Below, in pieces: positions 22,139 through 33,109 of a DNA stretch of 64,000 nt; the stretch's first letter is position 1; every line of letters begins with the position of its first letter. Where the stretch lies: assembly GCA_024195585.1 (NCBI GenBank), contig SWBL01000217.1:23722-87721 (forward strand), in the 5' to 3' direction. The notes under the pieces were generated by a model. That model had not been told where the DNA came from. It worked only from the letters and a program-made list of their open reading frames with translations, and searched no databases. The translations under genes were made by a program, and so were the position numbers. The stretch comes from Aureobasidium sp. EXF-3400. Lineage: Eukaryota; Ascomycota; Dothideomycetes; Dothideales; Saccotheciaceae.

Positions 22139-25100
22139 ATGTCTTCCTCCAGGGCGCCACTCGTGGATAACGCCCAGGTCAAATCGGCCTCGCTCCACAA
22201 TCCGCTGCCTCTGGCATTGCACACCTATATTTGGCCATTCCTTATTATCTGGCCCGTCTTCTTCGCCTTTTATCTGTCTGAGGAACGCTATGAGAAACAC
22301 TTCAACGGCCAAGAATGGACCTTTGTCTGGTCTGGCAGTATCGTCACCATTCAATCCCTTTTCTGGCTCTCGACCTTCTGGAACATCAATGTCCGCTCCC
22401 TCTTCACTACCACACGCGCCTCTGATGTGCGCACCGCTCGCTTGATCAAGCTTCTCCCCGTCGAAAATGCTGGTTCTGCCGACATCTGCACCATCGAGCG
22501 CGAAACCGTCGATTCCAAGACCAACGTCTCCTTTCTCTTCCAGAAGCGTCGCTTCCTCTACTCCAACGAGACCGGTACCTTTGCCCCTCTCTCATACCCT
22601 CTGGATCAAGAAGTAAAGCCCACCATCGGCGAATTCCAGAAGAGCAAGGGTCTTACTAGCGCACAAGAAGTCGCTCGCATCCAGCAATACTATGGCCCCA
22701 ACACCTTCGATATTCCCGTCCCCTCTTTCACAGAGCTGTTCAAGGAGCATGCCGTCGCCCCCTTCTTCGTCTTCCAGATCTTCTGTGTTGGTCTTTGGAT
22801 GCTCGACGAATACTGGTACTACTCTCTTTTCACCCTTTTCATGCTCGTCGTCTTCGAAAGCACTGTCGTCTGGCAGAGACAGCGCACTCTGACTGAGTTC
22901 CGTGGAATGAGCATCAAGCCTTACGATATCTGGGTATACAGAGAAAAGAAATGGATCGAGGTTCAGAGCGATGCTCTCTTGCCAGGTGATCTCGTCTCGG
23001 TTGGCCGTACCAAGGAGGATAGTGGTGTCGCATGCGATATGCTTCTGGTTGAGGGCTCCGCTATCGTAAACGAGGCTATGCTTTCTGGCGAAAGTACCCC
23101 CGTTCTCAAGGACTCTGTTCAGCTTCGCCCCTCGGATGCCCGCATCGAGCCCGAGGGCATCGACAAGCTCGCTTTCCTTTATGGTGGCACCAAGGTTCTT
23201 CAGGTCACTCACGGAAACACTGGCTCGGACGACTCGGACAAGATTCACCCTGTTATTTCTGGCGTTCCCGCAGCTCCTGACAACGGAGCTATGGCTATCG
23301 TTGTCAGAACTGGTTTCGAGACCAGCCAGGGCAGTCTCGTCCGCACCATGATCTATTCTACCGAGCGCGTATCCGCCAACAACGTCGAGGCCTTGCTCTT
23401 CATTCTGTTCCTCACTGTCTTCGCCATCGCTGCTTCGTGGTATGTCTGGACCGAGGGTGTCGCCAAGGACAGGAAGCGTTCCAAGCTCCTCCTGGACTGT
23501 GTTCTCATCGTCACTAGCGTCGTGCCCCCTGAGCTGCCCATGGAACTGAGTTTGGCCGTCAACACCTCTCTTGCTGCTCTCAGCAAGTACGCCATCTTCT
23601 GCACCGAACCTTTCCGTATTCCTTTCGCTGGTCGTGTTGATATTGCCTGCTTTGACAAGACTGGAACTCTTACTGGAGAAGACCTTGTCGTCGATGGTGT
23701 TGCTGGCCTTACTCTTGGCCAGGAAGGCGCACCTGCCGAAGTCGATGGTGCCCAGACTCAACTTGTACCTCTGAATAGTACCGGTGTTTGCACCACCTTG
23801 GTTCTCGCTACCGCCCATGCTCTTGTCAAGCTCGAGGATGGAGACGTCGTTGGTGAACCCATGGAAAAGGCCACTCTCGCATCTCTTGGTTGGACTGTCG
23901 GTCGCAACGACACCCTGACTAGCAAGACCGCTGTTGCCGCACAGGGCGTCGGCCAGTCCGCTGCTGACTTGGTTCAGATCAAGCGCAGATTCCAGTTCTC
24001 CTCTACTCTCAAGCGCCAAAGCTCCGTCGCCACTGTTGTTACTACCCAACGCGATTCCGGAAAGAAGGTTAGAAGCACCTTTGTCGGTGTCAAGGGAGCA
24101 CCTGAGACCATCATGAACATGCTTGTCGACGTTCCTCCCAAGTACGAAGAGACATTCAAGTACTTCTCGAGAAATGGTGCTCGTGTTCTCGCCCTTGCCT
24201 ACAAGTTCATCTCCACCAGCGACGAGATCGGTCAGAACAAGATCAACGATATGAAGCGTGAGGAGGCCGAATGTGACCTTCAGTTCGCCGGTTTCCTCGT
24301 CTTGCAGTGTCCCCTCAAGGACGATGCTATCAAGGCTGTTCGCATGTTGAACGAGAGCAGCCACCGTTGCATTATGATCACCGGTGACAACCCTTTGACC
24401 GCCATTCATGTCGCTAGAAAGGTTGAAATTGTCGATCGCGAAACTCTTATCCTTGACGCTCCTGAACACGACAACTCTGGCCAGAACCTTGTCTGGAGAA
24501 GCATCGACGACAAAATTAGCATCCCTGTCAACCCGGCTGAGCCCATTGATCCCGAGATTATCAAGACTAAGGATCTCTGTGTTACTGGTTACGCTCTCTC
24601 CAAGTTCACTGGCCAACCTGCTCTAAAGGAAATCATCCGCCATACCTGGGTCTACGCTCGCGTCTCGCCCAAGCAAAAGGAAGAAATTCTGCTTGGTCTT
24701 AGAGATGCCGGATATGTTACATTGATGGCTGGTGACGGCACAAACGACGTTGGTGCACTCAAGCAAGCCCACATCGGTGTTGCTCTTCTTAATGGAACCG
24801 AGGATGATCTTAAGAAGATCGCTCAAAACTTCAGAGAGACCAAGATGAAGGACGTCTATGAGAAGCAGTGTGCTATGATGAAGCGCTTCAACCAACCTAA
24901 CCCACCTGTTCCTGTCCATATCGCTCACCTTTACCCTCCTGGCCCTGGCAATCCTCACTACGATACGGCCATGGAGCGCGAAGCCACTAACAAGGGTACC
25001 ACTAGCGATGTCCTCAAGGCTGTTACTGAGGCCAAGCACAAGGCCGAGGTCGCTACTGCTACCGCTAAGGATGGCGAGAATGGAACCAAGGCACCTCTGA

Positions 25101-26083
25101 CTGTTCAAGAACAGCGCAAACAAAAGGCTCAGAATGCTGCAAGTGCCATGGCTGAGAAGATGTCGATCTCAATGATGGAAGATGCTCTCACTGACGACGA
25201 ACCTCCTACTATCAAGCTTGGTGATGCCTCGGTCGCCGCTCCTTTCACTAGCAAGCTGGCTAATGTTGTTGCCATTCCCAACATCATCCGCCAGGGTCGT
25301 TGCACTCTCGTTGCTACCATTCAGATGTACAAGATCTTGGCATTGAACTGTCTGATCTCTGCCTACAGTTTGAGTGTGTTGTACCTCGACGGTATCAAGT
25401 TCGGTGATGGTCAGGTCACAATCAGCGGTATGCTGATGAGTGTCTGCTTCCTCTCCATCTCGCGGGCTAAGACCGTTGAAACACTTTCCAAGGAGAGACC
25501 TCAGCCCAACATCTTCAACCCATACATCATCGGTTCAGTTCTCGGACAGTTCGCCGTCCACATTGTCACTCTGATCTACATCTCCAGATACGTCCAACGT
25601 ACGGAGCCCAAGAAGTCCGACATCGATCTCGAGGGCGAATTCGAGCCTTCGCTTCTCAACTCTGCCATCTATCTCCTTCAGCTGATTCAGCAAATCTCTA
25701 CCTTTGCCATCAACTACCAAGGCCGTCCTTTCCGCGAGTCCATCAAGGAGAACAAGGGCATGTACTACGGTATTGTCATGGTCACTGCAGTGGCATTCTC
25801 CTGCGCTACCGAGTTCGTTCCTGAAATCAACGAGCAATTGAAGCTTGTTCCTTTCACCACCGAGTTCAAGATTACCATGACTTCCATCATGGTTCTTGAT
25901 TACTGTGGCTGTTGGGTCATCGAAAAGGTGCTCAAGCAAATGTTCAGCGATTTCCGTCCTAAGGATATTGCTATCAGACGTCCTGATCAGCTTGCCATTG
26001 AGTTTGCACGCAAGAAGGAGGAAGAGGAAAAGATTGAGTGTGAAAAGGTTGAAGCGCTTGAGAAGCAGCTTGGAAAGGCATAG
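22139..26083 (+). CDS. spf1: P5A-type ATPase SPF1 (ER transmembrane-helix dislocase), 1314 aa
   Basis: ER P5A ATPase; yeast Spf1 and human ATP13A1 remove mis-inserted transmembrane helices. Uninterrupted frame of 1314 codons; yeast Spf1 is 1215 aa. N-terminal membrane segments (PFLIIWPVFFAFYL) precede the actuator motif MLSGESTPV. The P5A signature PPELPMELSLAVN in the fourth core helix is at about residue 463. The phosphorylation motif DKTGT has Asp506. ITGDNPLTAIHVARKV and GDGTNDVGALKQAHIGVALLN (about 865) form the P-domain hinge. A P5A-typical polar insertion (about 890-1020) precedes the last membrane helices. All catalytic residues are present. The start follows a pyrimidine-rich leader; I see no convincing upstream coding exon. 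Confidence 0.96.
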   Translation: MSSSRAPLVDNAQVKSASLHNPLPLALHTYIWPFLIIWPVFFAFYLSEERYEKHFNGQEWTFVWSGSIVTIQSLFWLSTFWNINVRSLFTTTRASDVRTARLIKLLPVENAGSADICTIERETVDSKTNVSFLFQKRRFLYSNETGTFAPLSYPLDQEVKPTIGEFQKSKGLTSAQEVARIQQYYGPNTFDIPVPSFTELFKEHAVAPFFVFQIFCVGLWMLDEYWYYSLFTLFMLVVFESTVVWQRQRTLTEFRGMSIKPYDIWVYREKKWIEVQSDALLPGDLVSVGRTKEDSGVACDMLLVEGSAIVNEAMLSGESTPVLKDSVQLRPSDARIEPEGIDKLAFLYGGTKVLQVTHGNTGSDDSDKIHPVISGVPAAPDNGAMAIVVRTGFETSQGSLVRTMIYSTERVSANNVEALLFILFLTVFAIAASWYVWTEGVAKDRKRSKLLLDCVLIVTSVVPPELPMELSLAVNTSLAALSKYAIFCTEPFRIPFAGRVDIACFDKTGTLTGEDLVVDGVAGLTLGQEGAPAEVDGAQTQLVPLNSTGVCTTLVLATAHALVKLEDGDVVGEPMEKATLASLGWTVGRNDTLTSKTAVAAQGVGQSAADLVQIKRRFQFSSTLKRQSSVATVVTTQRDSGKKVRSTFVGVKGAPETIMNMLVDVPPKYEETFKYFSRNGARVLALAYKFISTSDEIGQNKINDMKREEAECDLQFAGFLVLQCPLKDDAIKAVRMLNESSHRCIMITGDNPLTAIHVARKVEIVDRETLILDAPEHDNSGQNLVWRSIDDKISIPVNPAEPIDPEIIKTKDLCVTGYALSKFTGQPALKEIIRHTWVYARVSPKQKEEILLGLRDAGYVTLMAGDGTNDVGALKQAHIGVALLNGTEDDLKKIAQNFRETKMKDVYEKQCAMMKRFNQPNPPVPVHIAHLYPPGPGNPHYDTAMEREATNKGTTSDVLKAVTEAKHKAEVATATAKDGENGTKAPLTVQEQRKQKAQNAASAMAEKMSISMMEDALTDDEPPTIKLGDASVAAPFTSKLANVVAIPNIIRQGRCTLVATIQMYKILALNCLISAYSLSVLYLDGIKFGDGQVTISGMLMSVCFLSISRAKTVETLSKERPQPNIFNPYIIGSVLGQFAVHIVTLIYISRYVQRTEPKKSDIDLEGEFEPSLLNSAIYLLQLIQQISTFAINYQGRPFRESIKENKGMYYGIVMVTAVAFSCATEFVPEINEQLKLVPFTTEFKITMTSIMVLDYCGCWVIEKVLKQMFSDFRPKDIAIRRPDQLAIEFARKKEEEEKIECEKVEALEKQLGKA

Positions 26084-26832
26084 ATGAATAAGATAGACAG
26101 CGAAACCTTACGGTAAAATCAAGTAAGGGTTTCTAGATGTATTCCTTCCAAAAGATCTGTACAAATATTCTGTCGAGACTGTTCATCCTCTTTTCCTGTC
26201 ATGCATGGTGTATTTGTGACGTTGACTCGTTCAGATAATGTTCTTATCTCACTCCATCCATCGCCGTGCATTGTGTTGGAACGAGACTTTAGTAACTGCC
26301 AGGATGAGAGCTCTCTGGGACCACCGAGGCAACTGTGCTGTTCGGGTGACCCTGACATATGTTTCTGACAAACAGCCATCGACAGCGATACCACAATCAG
26401 ATACGGAATTACATATTAACGTGATTGTAGCACGATGCTATATATAGGACTAGAATGGAAATGGTTACTCGATCGCCTGCAATGAGCGTATTGCGTGTGA
26501 CGACACGGAAAGCAAATATTTGCCGTTTGGCATGGAGTTATCAAGTGGTGACCGACGTAACATATCGTGATTGATTGAGTCAGAATAGCAATAGCATCAG
26601 AATGTTCAGCCATCTAGCATACCATCAAGGTCAAGGGCAAGCCTCTGAACTAAGAAACCAAGCTAGCCTATAAGACATGGACCCCTAAACTCCTCTCTGC
26701 ACGCAGACCAGCTATGCTCGACCCAGCAAAAAGAAGAAATAACAGATAGCAAGATCAAATCATGGTCGAGGTGTTGAACGACCAAACGCCGAGATGCAAT
26801 ATGATAAGAAATGAACAACTTGTCCTTGAGGA
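26084..26832. other. Convergent intergenic region, no supported gene
   Basis: 749 bp between the stops of SPF1 and GID7. It is AT-rich and should hold both 3' UTRs. No coding signal beyond short unrecognised frames. Confidence 0.45.
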
Positions 26833-28742
26833 CTAGGAAATAGTGGTCATGAAGGAAGATCGCCTTCGGTCAGAAGGCCTGTTAGACCATCTGTCACAAA
26901 GAATCAGCACTACGAAATTGTGGAGGACAAGACGATGGGACATACATTCTGACTCTTCTGTCGTCGCCAGCGGAAGCGAATATAGCTGGATCGGTAGGAT
27001 GCCAGGCGACCGAGTTCACAGTACCAGGAGGATGTGCCTCAAGTGCGACAACGAGTTGTCCTGTGTGTTTTCGCCAGATATAGACTCGTGAATCTAACAA
27101 TCGATCAGCAAACTTGAAGCATATCCGAAGTCAGTGCATTGTGTTACCTTCGCTACCACTGATGACAAAATTCTCGCCAGCACCACCAAATGTGCTTCTT
27201 ATGACAAATTCACTCTGGGTCAGGCCGGTGTAGCGTTGCAAGACTTCGCCTGTGTCGGAGTTCAGAAGCAGCAGACGGCCTTCGTTCATGCTGACGAGAA
27301 GCGACTTGCCGTCATGGCTCAGAGAGGCACAGGTGAGCCTGTCTTCCATGACCCATTCTTGGAGTTTCAGACGTGTCTTGAAGTCGTAGACGATGACGCG
27401 ATTGTCGTTGCTTATAGCGACAAGCCGGGAACCATCGGCTGAGATGGTACAGTCGTTCACACGGAGACTTTGAGTATCGTTACTGCTCCACGAATAGAGT
27501 AATGACTGGTCTGATAGCTGGTAGAGGCCAAGGGGTTTTCTAGAATCCTGCGAACCTACGATGAAGCTTTGGCCATCAGGGGCCCAGGCAGCTGTGGTGA
27601 CTGGGTAATGGAAGTGGTCGACAGCGCCGACACGGGTGCCTGTGCGGGCTTGGTAGATTGCAAGTTCTCTTGCTTGTGAGCAAGCGAGGATGTATGTATC
27701 GTCGGGACTCCAAGAAACGTAGCAAACACCGCATTCGTTGTGAGGCTTTTGTTGGTTCAAACGACTGATGGGGGTCCATGACGTGGTATCGTAGATGATG
27801 ACAGTGTTGTCTTTGGAAGCGGTTGCAAGCATGGAGCCGTCGTGGGAGAACTCAAGATGCCAGACTTCATCTCGATGGTGTTGCAACTCGTGGAAGATGT
27901 GTAGAGGAAAATGATCACGTTCACAGACGTGGTCGTGCAGTAGCGAGGGAGGTTGTGTAGTGTTATGATATAGACATTGATCGATGTGTTGCTGCTGTAC
28001 GTGGTCTAGGAGGACGGCAAGGCGGTGTTCGGGTATCATGACGGACGGCGATATCGACTCTGGAATGGTCATTAGCGGGGCAAACGTTGTGGTTGGAGGG
28101 TTGCCTACTTGAGAGGTCAGATAGAAGGTCTCGCCTTGAGTTACCGTTGGCACCATCCCATTGTGCTTGACGCCTCAGGTCGTCTGCTCGGCGACACATG
28201 ATCAGACTGGAAAGAGCGTGTAGACGGGCGACATCCTGATGTAGCGGAGTCAGTTCTTGTCGAAGGACCATCAGAGCCTTGGAGAGGTCGCGCAGCTCAA
28301 GCAGTTCGAGGTACTTTTGCTGGCGTATCAGGAAGACCATGTCGTCTCTCTTTGCTCCTTCACACAGCGGCAGGCCGTCGCGAGTAGCATCGCCGAACAG
28401 CAAGGCTTCGGCATCTGCCCAGTGGCCATTCTGGACAGCGGTTCGGAAGGCGGCGACGTTGGGAACCTCGAGTTCGAAGCCGCTCTCTTGACTCAGTTGG
28501 CGGGCGGTGGATTGGTAGCCCAGGTCCGAGAGGCTCTGGATGATGAGGCGCGTCACCTCTTGTCGGTTGTGGCCGTAGAAGTCTGTGGCGACGGTCGAGT
28601 GCTTGTCCTGAGCGCCATTCTGGGGGAGTTGTAGGTGTTGGTCGTCTTCTGGCTGGAGGTGCATTCTGCCTCTCTTGTGGGCGGCCTCTGCCTCTGGCGG
28701 CGACGCACTGCGCGGACGCTTGGCGGCCAACAGTGCAGCCAC
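26833..28742 (-). CDS. gid7: GID/CTLH E3 ligase subunit GID7 (WDR26-like), 586 aa
   Basis: WD40 subunit of the GID/CTLH ubiquitin ligase, which in yeast degrades gluconeogenic enzymes on glucose return. Exons are 28145-28742, 27148-28104, 26946-27093 and 26833-26890, with introns of 40, 54 and 55 nt in compatible phases. A LisH motif (LIIQSLSDLGYQSTARQL) lies near residues 62-90. A CTLH domain follows (FRTAVQNGHWADAEALLF). WD40 repeats start at EVWHLEFSHDGSMLATASKD and end with VAWHPTDPAIFASAGDDRRV then RIWSNRP. The last repeats are only recovered by joining the two small 3' exons. LisH-CTLH-WD40 order is diagnostic of Gid7/WDR26. Confidence 0.92.
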
Positions 28743-29064
28743 GGTTCGGGACGGGTCAGGCGTATACCACGGCCTCTGTAGTAGAAGCCAGATGTGTCTT
28801 GTGTCTCTGTCTCAGACGGCTGATTACTATCGAGTACTCGGGCTGCAAGAGTGGTTGCTGCTCAGGTCAAGTCTCCCCCACTCCCGCAACTCAAGGTGGA
28901 AGCTCTCTCCGCCGCATGACGTGCGTCAGCCCTTTCACATGTCACTTCCATCAAGGAAACACCCTCTGCAACTAAAATCTCTCACATACCCTGATCTCTC
29001 AACATCATCTAACTCTGTCAAGTATTACAACATTTCTTCCTGTCGAGCTACCCGCAGACTCCCT
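28743..29064. other. GID7 upstream region and 3' flank of the CBM20 gene
   Basis: 322 bp upstream of GID7 and downstream of the CBM20 gene (both minus strand). No gene seen; it should contain the GID7 promoter. Confidence 0.4.
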
Positions 29065-29991
29065 CTAGTTCACCACCGGATCACCACCACCTCTGAACCA
29101 GTCCGATCCAAGACTGATCTCACTGCATGCCGAGTTCGCCGGGACCGTATATTCTCGGTTCTCGCAGCATTCCCATGTCTCTGACCCATCGGCGTGACGC
29201 ACGATGTACTTGTATGAGAAGCTGGTACCTTCGGCAATATCGAGTCTGGCTCCAAATGTCGGTGCCCCCGCGCTCTGCGGGTTCGTGACCGACATCGACA
29301 CTGCCTTGGTTGGTGACCAGTTACCCAGTTCTGGGATACTGCCAACAAGCACAATTGATTCTCCACTTTCCTCAAAAGACCCACTGGCTTCGAAGATCGT
29401 CGTAGCATCGCGAGAAGTGCAAGCTTCTGCCTCGACCGGAATCGACACACTGCCGTTACTAGCCATGTTGCAGTCGCCGTGTGCGTGTTGCTGGTACATG
29501 ACTTCCTGCCCATTGATCGAGCAGCTTAGTGATGATGTCGAGTTGCTCATGTGTGTCGTTGCCGTTGCGAATATTTCTTGCTTGCTCCTGTTACCGCTTT
29601 AGTTCGATACGACATCTCTTGCACCATACCACACTTACGCTGCATCAGTAAAGTTCTGCTGTACAGCAAGACTGAAGTTGCCAATGCTGAAGTACGGGAA
29701 CAACTGGAACCGAAAGTCGTTTGCTCCGCACGCTATCCATTTTCCCGTGGGTACAGCCATGCTGTAGGCCTCTGTCTGGACCCAGGAGTTGTCTCCCCAG
29801 GATGTCTGGCACGTCGTCGATGAATCCGCTCCGCCATTCGAGGAAAGGACGTCGAATTGGATGCGATAGTAATTCACTTGACCGGCAGGGTTGCCATTAG
29901 GCTGGTGCGTGTTCAAGTTTGTGATAACGAGAGGTGAGTATGCCGCTGCAAGAGAGCAGAAAGCAGCAACAGATCCGATCGTCTTCCACAT
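29065..29991 (-). CDS. Secreted protein with C-terminal CBM20 starch-binding domain, 291 aa
   Basis: Extracellular protein likely to bind starch or glycogen. Exons are 29639-29991 and 29065-29587, with a 51-nt intron (junction NFTDAA-SKQEIF). The signal peptide is about residues 1-17 (MWKTIGSVAAFCSLAAA). Residues 18-175 form a Cys-containing domain (TTCQTSWGDNSW, WIACGANDFRF, SCSINGQEVM, GDCNMA) that I do not recognise securely; it recalls small secreted fungal AA1-like domains. The CBM20 module spans about residues 180-288, with VGSIPELGNWSPTKAVSM, YKYIVRHADGSETWE and ENREYTVP, the usual starch-site tryptophans. There is no glycoside hydrolase or LPMO catalytic domain, which is unusual for a CBM20 protein. 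Confidence 0.85.
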
Positions 29992-31123
29992 GATTGCTAT
30001 ACACGAATTGGAACGAGGAGAAAATTGGCAACAGAAAACGACGACGAGACGAAGAAGAGAAGGGAAGAACCTATCTTTGATGCTGCACTTCCTACCTTAT
30101 GAGGTCGACTTGCATATGTTTCGTCAGACGCAGAAGAGATCCTCCTGCAGATCTCCTCATTACACGCGCAGATGCACAGAGGCGGCACAGCAACAGAAAA
30201 ATGATGCCTGCAAAACTCCACAGTCGTGGGTTTCACGGACCAAACTGCGCACCGGAGGTGCAGGAATCAGGAACTTGTCGACTTTTCTATGCCGTGCTGC
30301 ATGATCGCTCGAGCATGCGGGCGGCTGTACCCGCCTGCCGATGAATTTGACTTTGATCGAAGCCCAATTTAAAACGTTCGGCTTGCTTGATGCTTTTTGG
30401 CTTTAAGAGCTCAAATTGACCAGCAAATTCGCAAGTCAGGACCGGGCACTTGACTCTTGTAATTGACTCTACCACCTCACCGCTGCGAATCGGGTTCTGC
30501 GTCGACTACCAGTGCAAGTCCGGCTGCATTGAGCTATTGGCCGATCTATCGAATTCGAATACTACCTGCACCCCACCCTATTGCTCGTGTAACATGGCGC
30601 TTCAGGCTGCTAGAGCTACGGTTCATTTCTGTTTATAGCGCATTAAGCAAGCGGTGAACCACACGGATTGAGAAACGGATCTCAAATTCGAATTGGCTGT
30701 TACCACTTCACCCCACATCCCAGGCAAAGACCTGTATACTGTCAACCCGACAAGGAGTAAACAAACAGACCTAATCAAGACTAGATCCCACATGGGCCTA
30801 ATGACGCAGTTCCACATGGATCAATAGGTCTGACTGCTGAGAACTATCGAGACACGTCCAATCCCAGTCCCGTGACATCTACGCTGAGCCGACGGCGCTA
30901 GCTCTTTTGGTCTAGTCTGGAGCAGAGCGAGAAGCCGCTGTAGAGCGTCTATCTTCATTATCGAGAGGCAACAACATGATGGTCGATTCCATTGGACAAC
31001 AACAGTTTGTCGATTTTGATTTGATTCACCACACTTTAGTGCAGTGCTATTGATTAACACAGTATCATGATGCATAAGCAACGGGTATATGTAAATCAGC
31101 TCTTTGGAACGGTCAGTTTCCGC
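29992..31123. other. Intergenic region, no supported gene
   Basis: About 1.1 kb between the CBM20 start and the GRAM-protein stop. It should hold the CBM20 promoter. The small frames look random, and I see no repeat or RNA gene. Confidence 0.45.
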
Positions 31124-33109
31124 TCAGACTATCGTTCCATTTTTCTTATGCCCAAACTCCTCGTTATCTCGCCCAAAGGTCTCATGATCGGCTCCAGTGA
31201 CAGCGCCGGGAGCAACAATTTGGAAGCGCAGGCCAGAAAATCCAAGGATGCAGTTGAAGGCCTTGTCGCGCTGGCGGACGTGCTCAAGTTTCACCTGCTT
31301 TCCATCCGTAAAGGCAAGATGAATACCGTCTGTTTTGATCAGTCCAGCAGTCTTGGGATCTATCTTTTCAATCGCGACGAGCTCCGACCACAGACGACGC
31401 CAGACTTCTGTATCAGAAGAGGTCCTCTGGAACCGTAGACCATCCGAGAAGATTACCAGACGCCCTGGCATGCCATGCATGGAGCAACGGAAGCTCAGAA
31501 TGTCGAGTCCACCGAGAACGCTGGTCGTAGACTCTATTGAGTGGAAGCTTGCGGCATCGTCGTCCTCACTCTCCGACAGCAGACTGTTTGTTGCTGGCCG
31601 TGGCGACTTGGTGACGGAGGAGATGTCAAGACTGTCGACACGCACCGCCTCTGCCGAAGAGAGATTGTTGTTCCACTCTTCCTGGACTCGCTTTTCGATC
31701 AATGCTGCCCTGGTTTCCTGGGCCTGTTCCCTGAGATATGACATTGACCAGTCTGCATCGTTGGGGATACCCCAGAAGATGTAGTTGAAGGAGTTGACAA
31801 CATGTCGATACTCGGGGTGGTGGTGAGCGACGTAACGGGACCCAAAGAACATCACAATACAACACATGGTGACGATCTTGATGGAGTATTCACTGGGTGT
31901 GAAGATGCCAAGCAAGATTGCCGTCAAGAACCAGAAGAGAGTGGCCCAGGTGAGTCTCGGATCGAGCCAGTCATAGAAGTTGTTCAGTGTCTCCAGCGTG
32001 TCGGCAATGTCAGACAACTGCATCTGGATTTTTGGGCCTGCGCTCTCGATCAGAGGGTCGACCCAATCTGATCCATGTTCCTGTAGAAGAGCACTGAACT
32101 TGTAAGCCGAACTTCCCTTTTGCAGTGTAGACGTGTAGGCCTCGCGCATCTCTTCGACCTGCTTGCGCTGGTATCTGTTTTGTAGCACGGTGACAGCGCA
32201 GTATGCCAATATGAAGGATACTATGTAATCCATGTACCAAACAGCCAGCCAAATAGCTAGCCACTTTTTCGTCTTCGCAGGGTTCTCCCAGAGGTATAGA
32301 CTCCGGAGTGAGAGAAAGAAGGTCTGCCATGGCGAAGAGGCGATGAGAATGCGCTCTATGAAGCGAGATGAAGCCTCCCTGTCGAAGGGAGGCTGACCGG
32401 TGAAATCCACCTGACCCATACGGTTTACAGCAAAGGACTGCATGGCATTCAGTTGACGTGCCTGCAGCCAAGCCATCCAATTGACACGGCGCTCGCCAGT
32501 GTGAGCATCAACATAGCTGTAATCCTCCTTTGCAGGCGGCGGGAACTCGCGTTTGGGAAAGACAAGGGCGCGCCTGAAGTGACGGCTCGATGTCCAGGCC
32601 ACCTTTCTGCTCTTTCGTAAGCCCTCAATTCTTTTCACGCGCTCACGCTGATCATCGACAGCTTCATGATCACCGGAATCATTCGAGTGCAAAGCTGATG
32701 TTTTGGCCCTCGAAAGACTGTCTTGCGCATCCAGAAACTCCTTGTCAGCTTCCTCGGACAGATAGGGCCGGTCCTTGATAGCTGCTTTGCTAGCTGCAAA
32801 CTTTTTGGCGGCATCTCGAGGGTTAACGACGATTTTCACGCCATTTGAGATACCGCCGGCGATGCGAGTTGAGAGTTTGGGCTTTGCAGTGACTAGTTGA
32901 GAAGGGTCAAAGGCCGGATCCTGACGGAAGTTTTCGTAAGGATCATCTTCTAAATCCGCGGTAGCCTCCTCCTCGGGGGACAGGGTGTTTTTATTGAGAT
33001 GTAATAGGTTCTTGGTCCTCGCCTTGGTTTCACGGCCCAAGCTTTTGACCCTTTCTTTTGTCGAAGACGAGCGCTTTGGAGAAGAAGCGTCGACAGCCTC
33101 ACTCATCAT
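31124..33109 (-). CDS. GRAM-domain multi-pass membrane protein, 661 aa
   Basis: Single-exon gene for a fungal membrane protein with a C-terminal GRAM (PH-like, lipid-binding) domain, suggesting a role at a membrane contact or in lipid sensing; the exact job is unknown. The polar, charged N-terminus (about 1-200) is followed by a hydrophobic hairpin near 290-315 (WLAIWLAVWYMDYIVSFILA). Further segments are WATLFWFLTAILLGIF and IKIVTMCCIVMFFG. The GRAM domain spans about 540-640, with FRCSMHGMPGRLVIFSDGLR, WSELVAIEKIDPK and IHLAFTDGKQVKLEHV. MMSEA starts at 33109; the second Met would remove one residue. Confidence 0.82.
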   Translation of the reverse strand: MMSEAVDASSPKRSSSTKERVKSLGRETKARTKNLLHLNKNTLSPEEEATADLEDDPYENFRQDPAFDPSQLVTAKPKLSTRIAGGISNGVKIVVNPRDAAKKFAASKAAIKDRPYLSEEADKEFLDAQDSLSRAKTSALHSNDSGDHEAVDDQRERVKRIEGLRKSRKVAWTSSRHFRRALVFPKREFPPPAKEDYSYVDAHTGERRVNWMAWLQARQLNAMQSFAVNRMGQVDFTGQPPFDREASSRFIERILIASSPWQTFFLSLRSLYLWENPAKTKKWLAIWLAVWYMDYIVSFILAYCAVTVLQNRYQRKQVEEMREAYTSTLQKGSSAYKFSALLQEHGSDWVDPLIESAGPKIQMQLSDIADTLETLNNFYDWLDPRLTWATLFWFLTAILLGIFTPSEYSIKIVTMCCIVMFFGSRYVAHHHPEYRHVVNSFNYIFWGIPNDADWSMSYLREQAQETRAALIEKRVQEEWNNNLSSAEAVRVDSLDISSVTKSPRPATNSLLSESEDDDAASFHSIESTTSVLGGLDILSFRCSMHGMPGRLVIFSDGLRFQRTSSDTEVWRRLWSELVAIEKIDPKTAGLIKTDGIHLAFTDGKQVKLEHVRQRDKAFNCILGFSGLRFQIVAPGAVTGADHETFGRDNEEFGHKKNGTIV

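Noticed and set aside
22592..24616. 674-codon open frame antisense to SPF1
   Set aside because: It mirrors the codon bias of the intact SPF1 gene, has no domain, and low-complexity Ser/Leu/Asp composition typical of antisense shadows.
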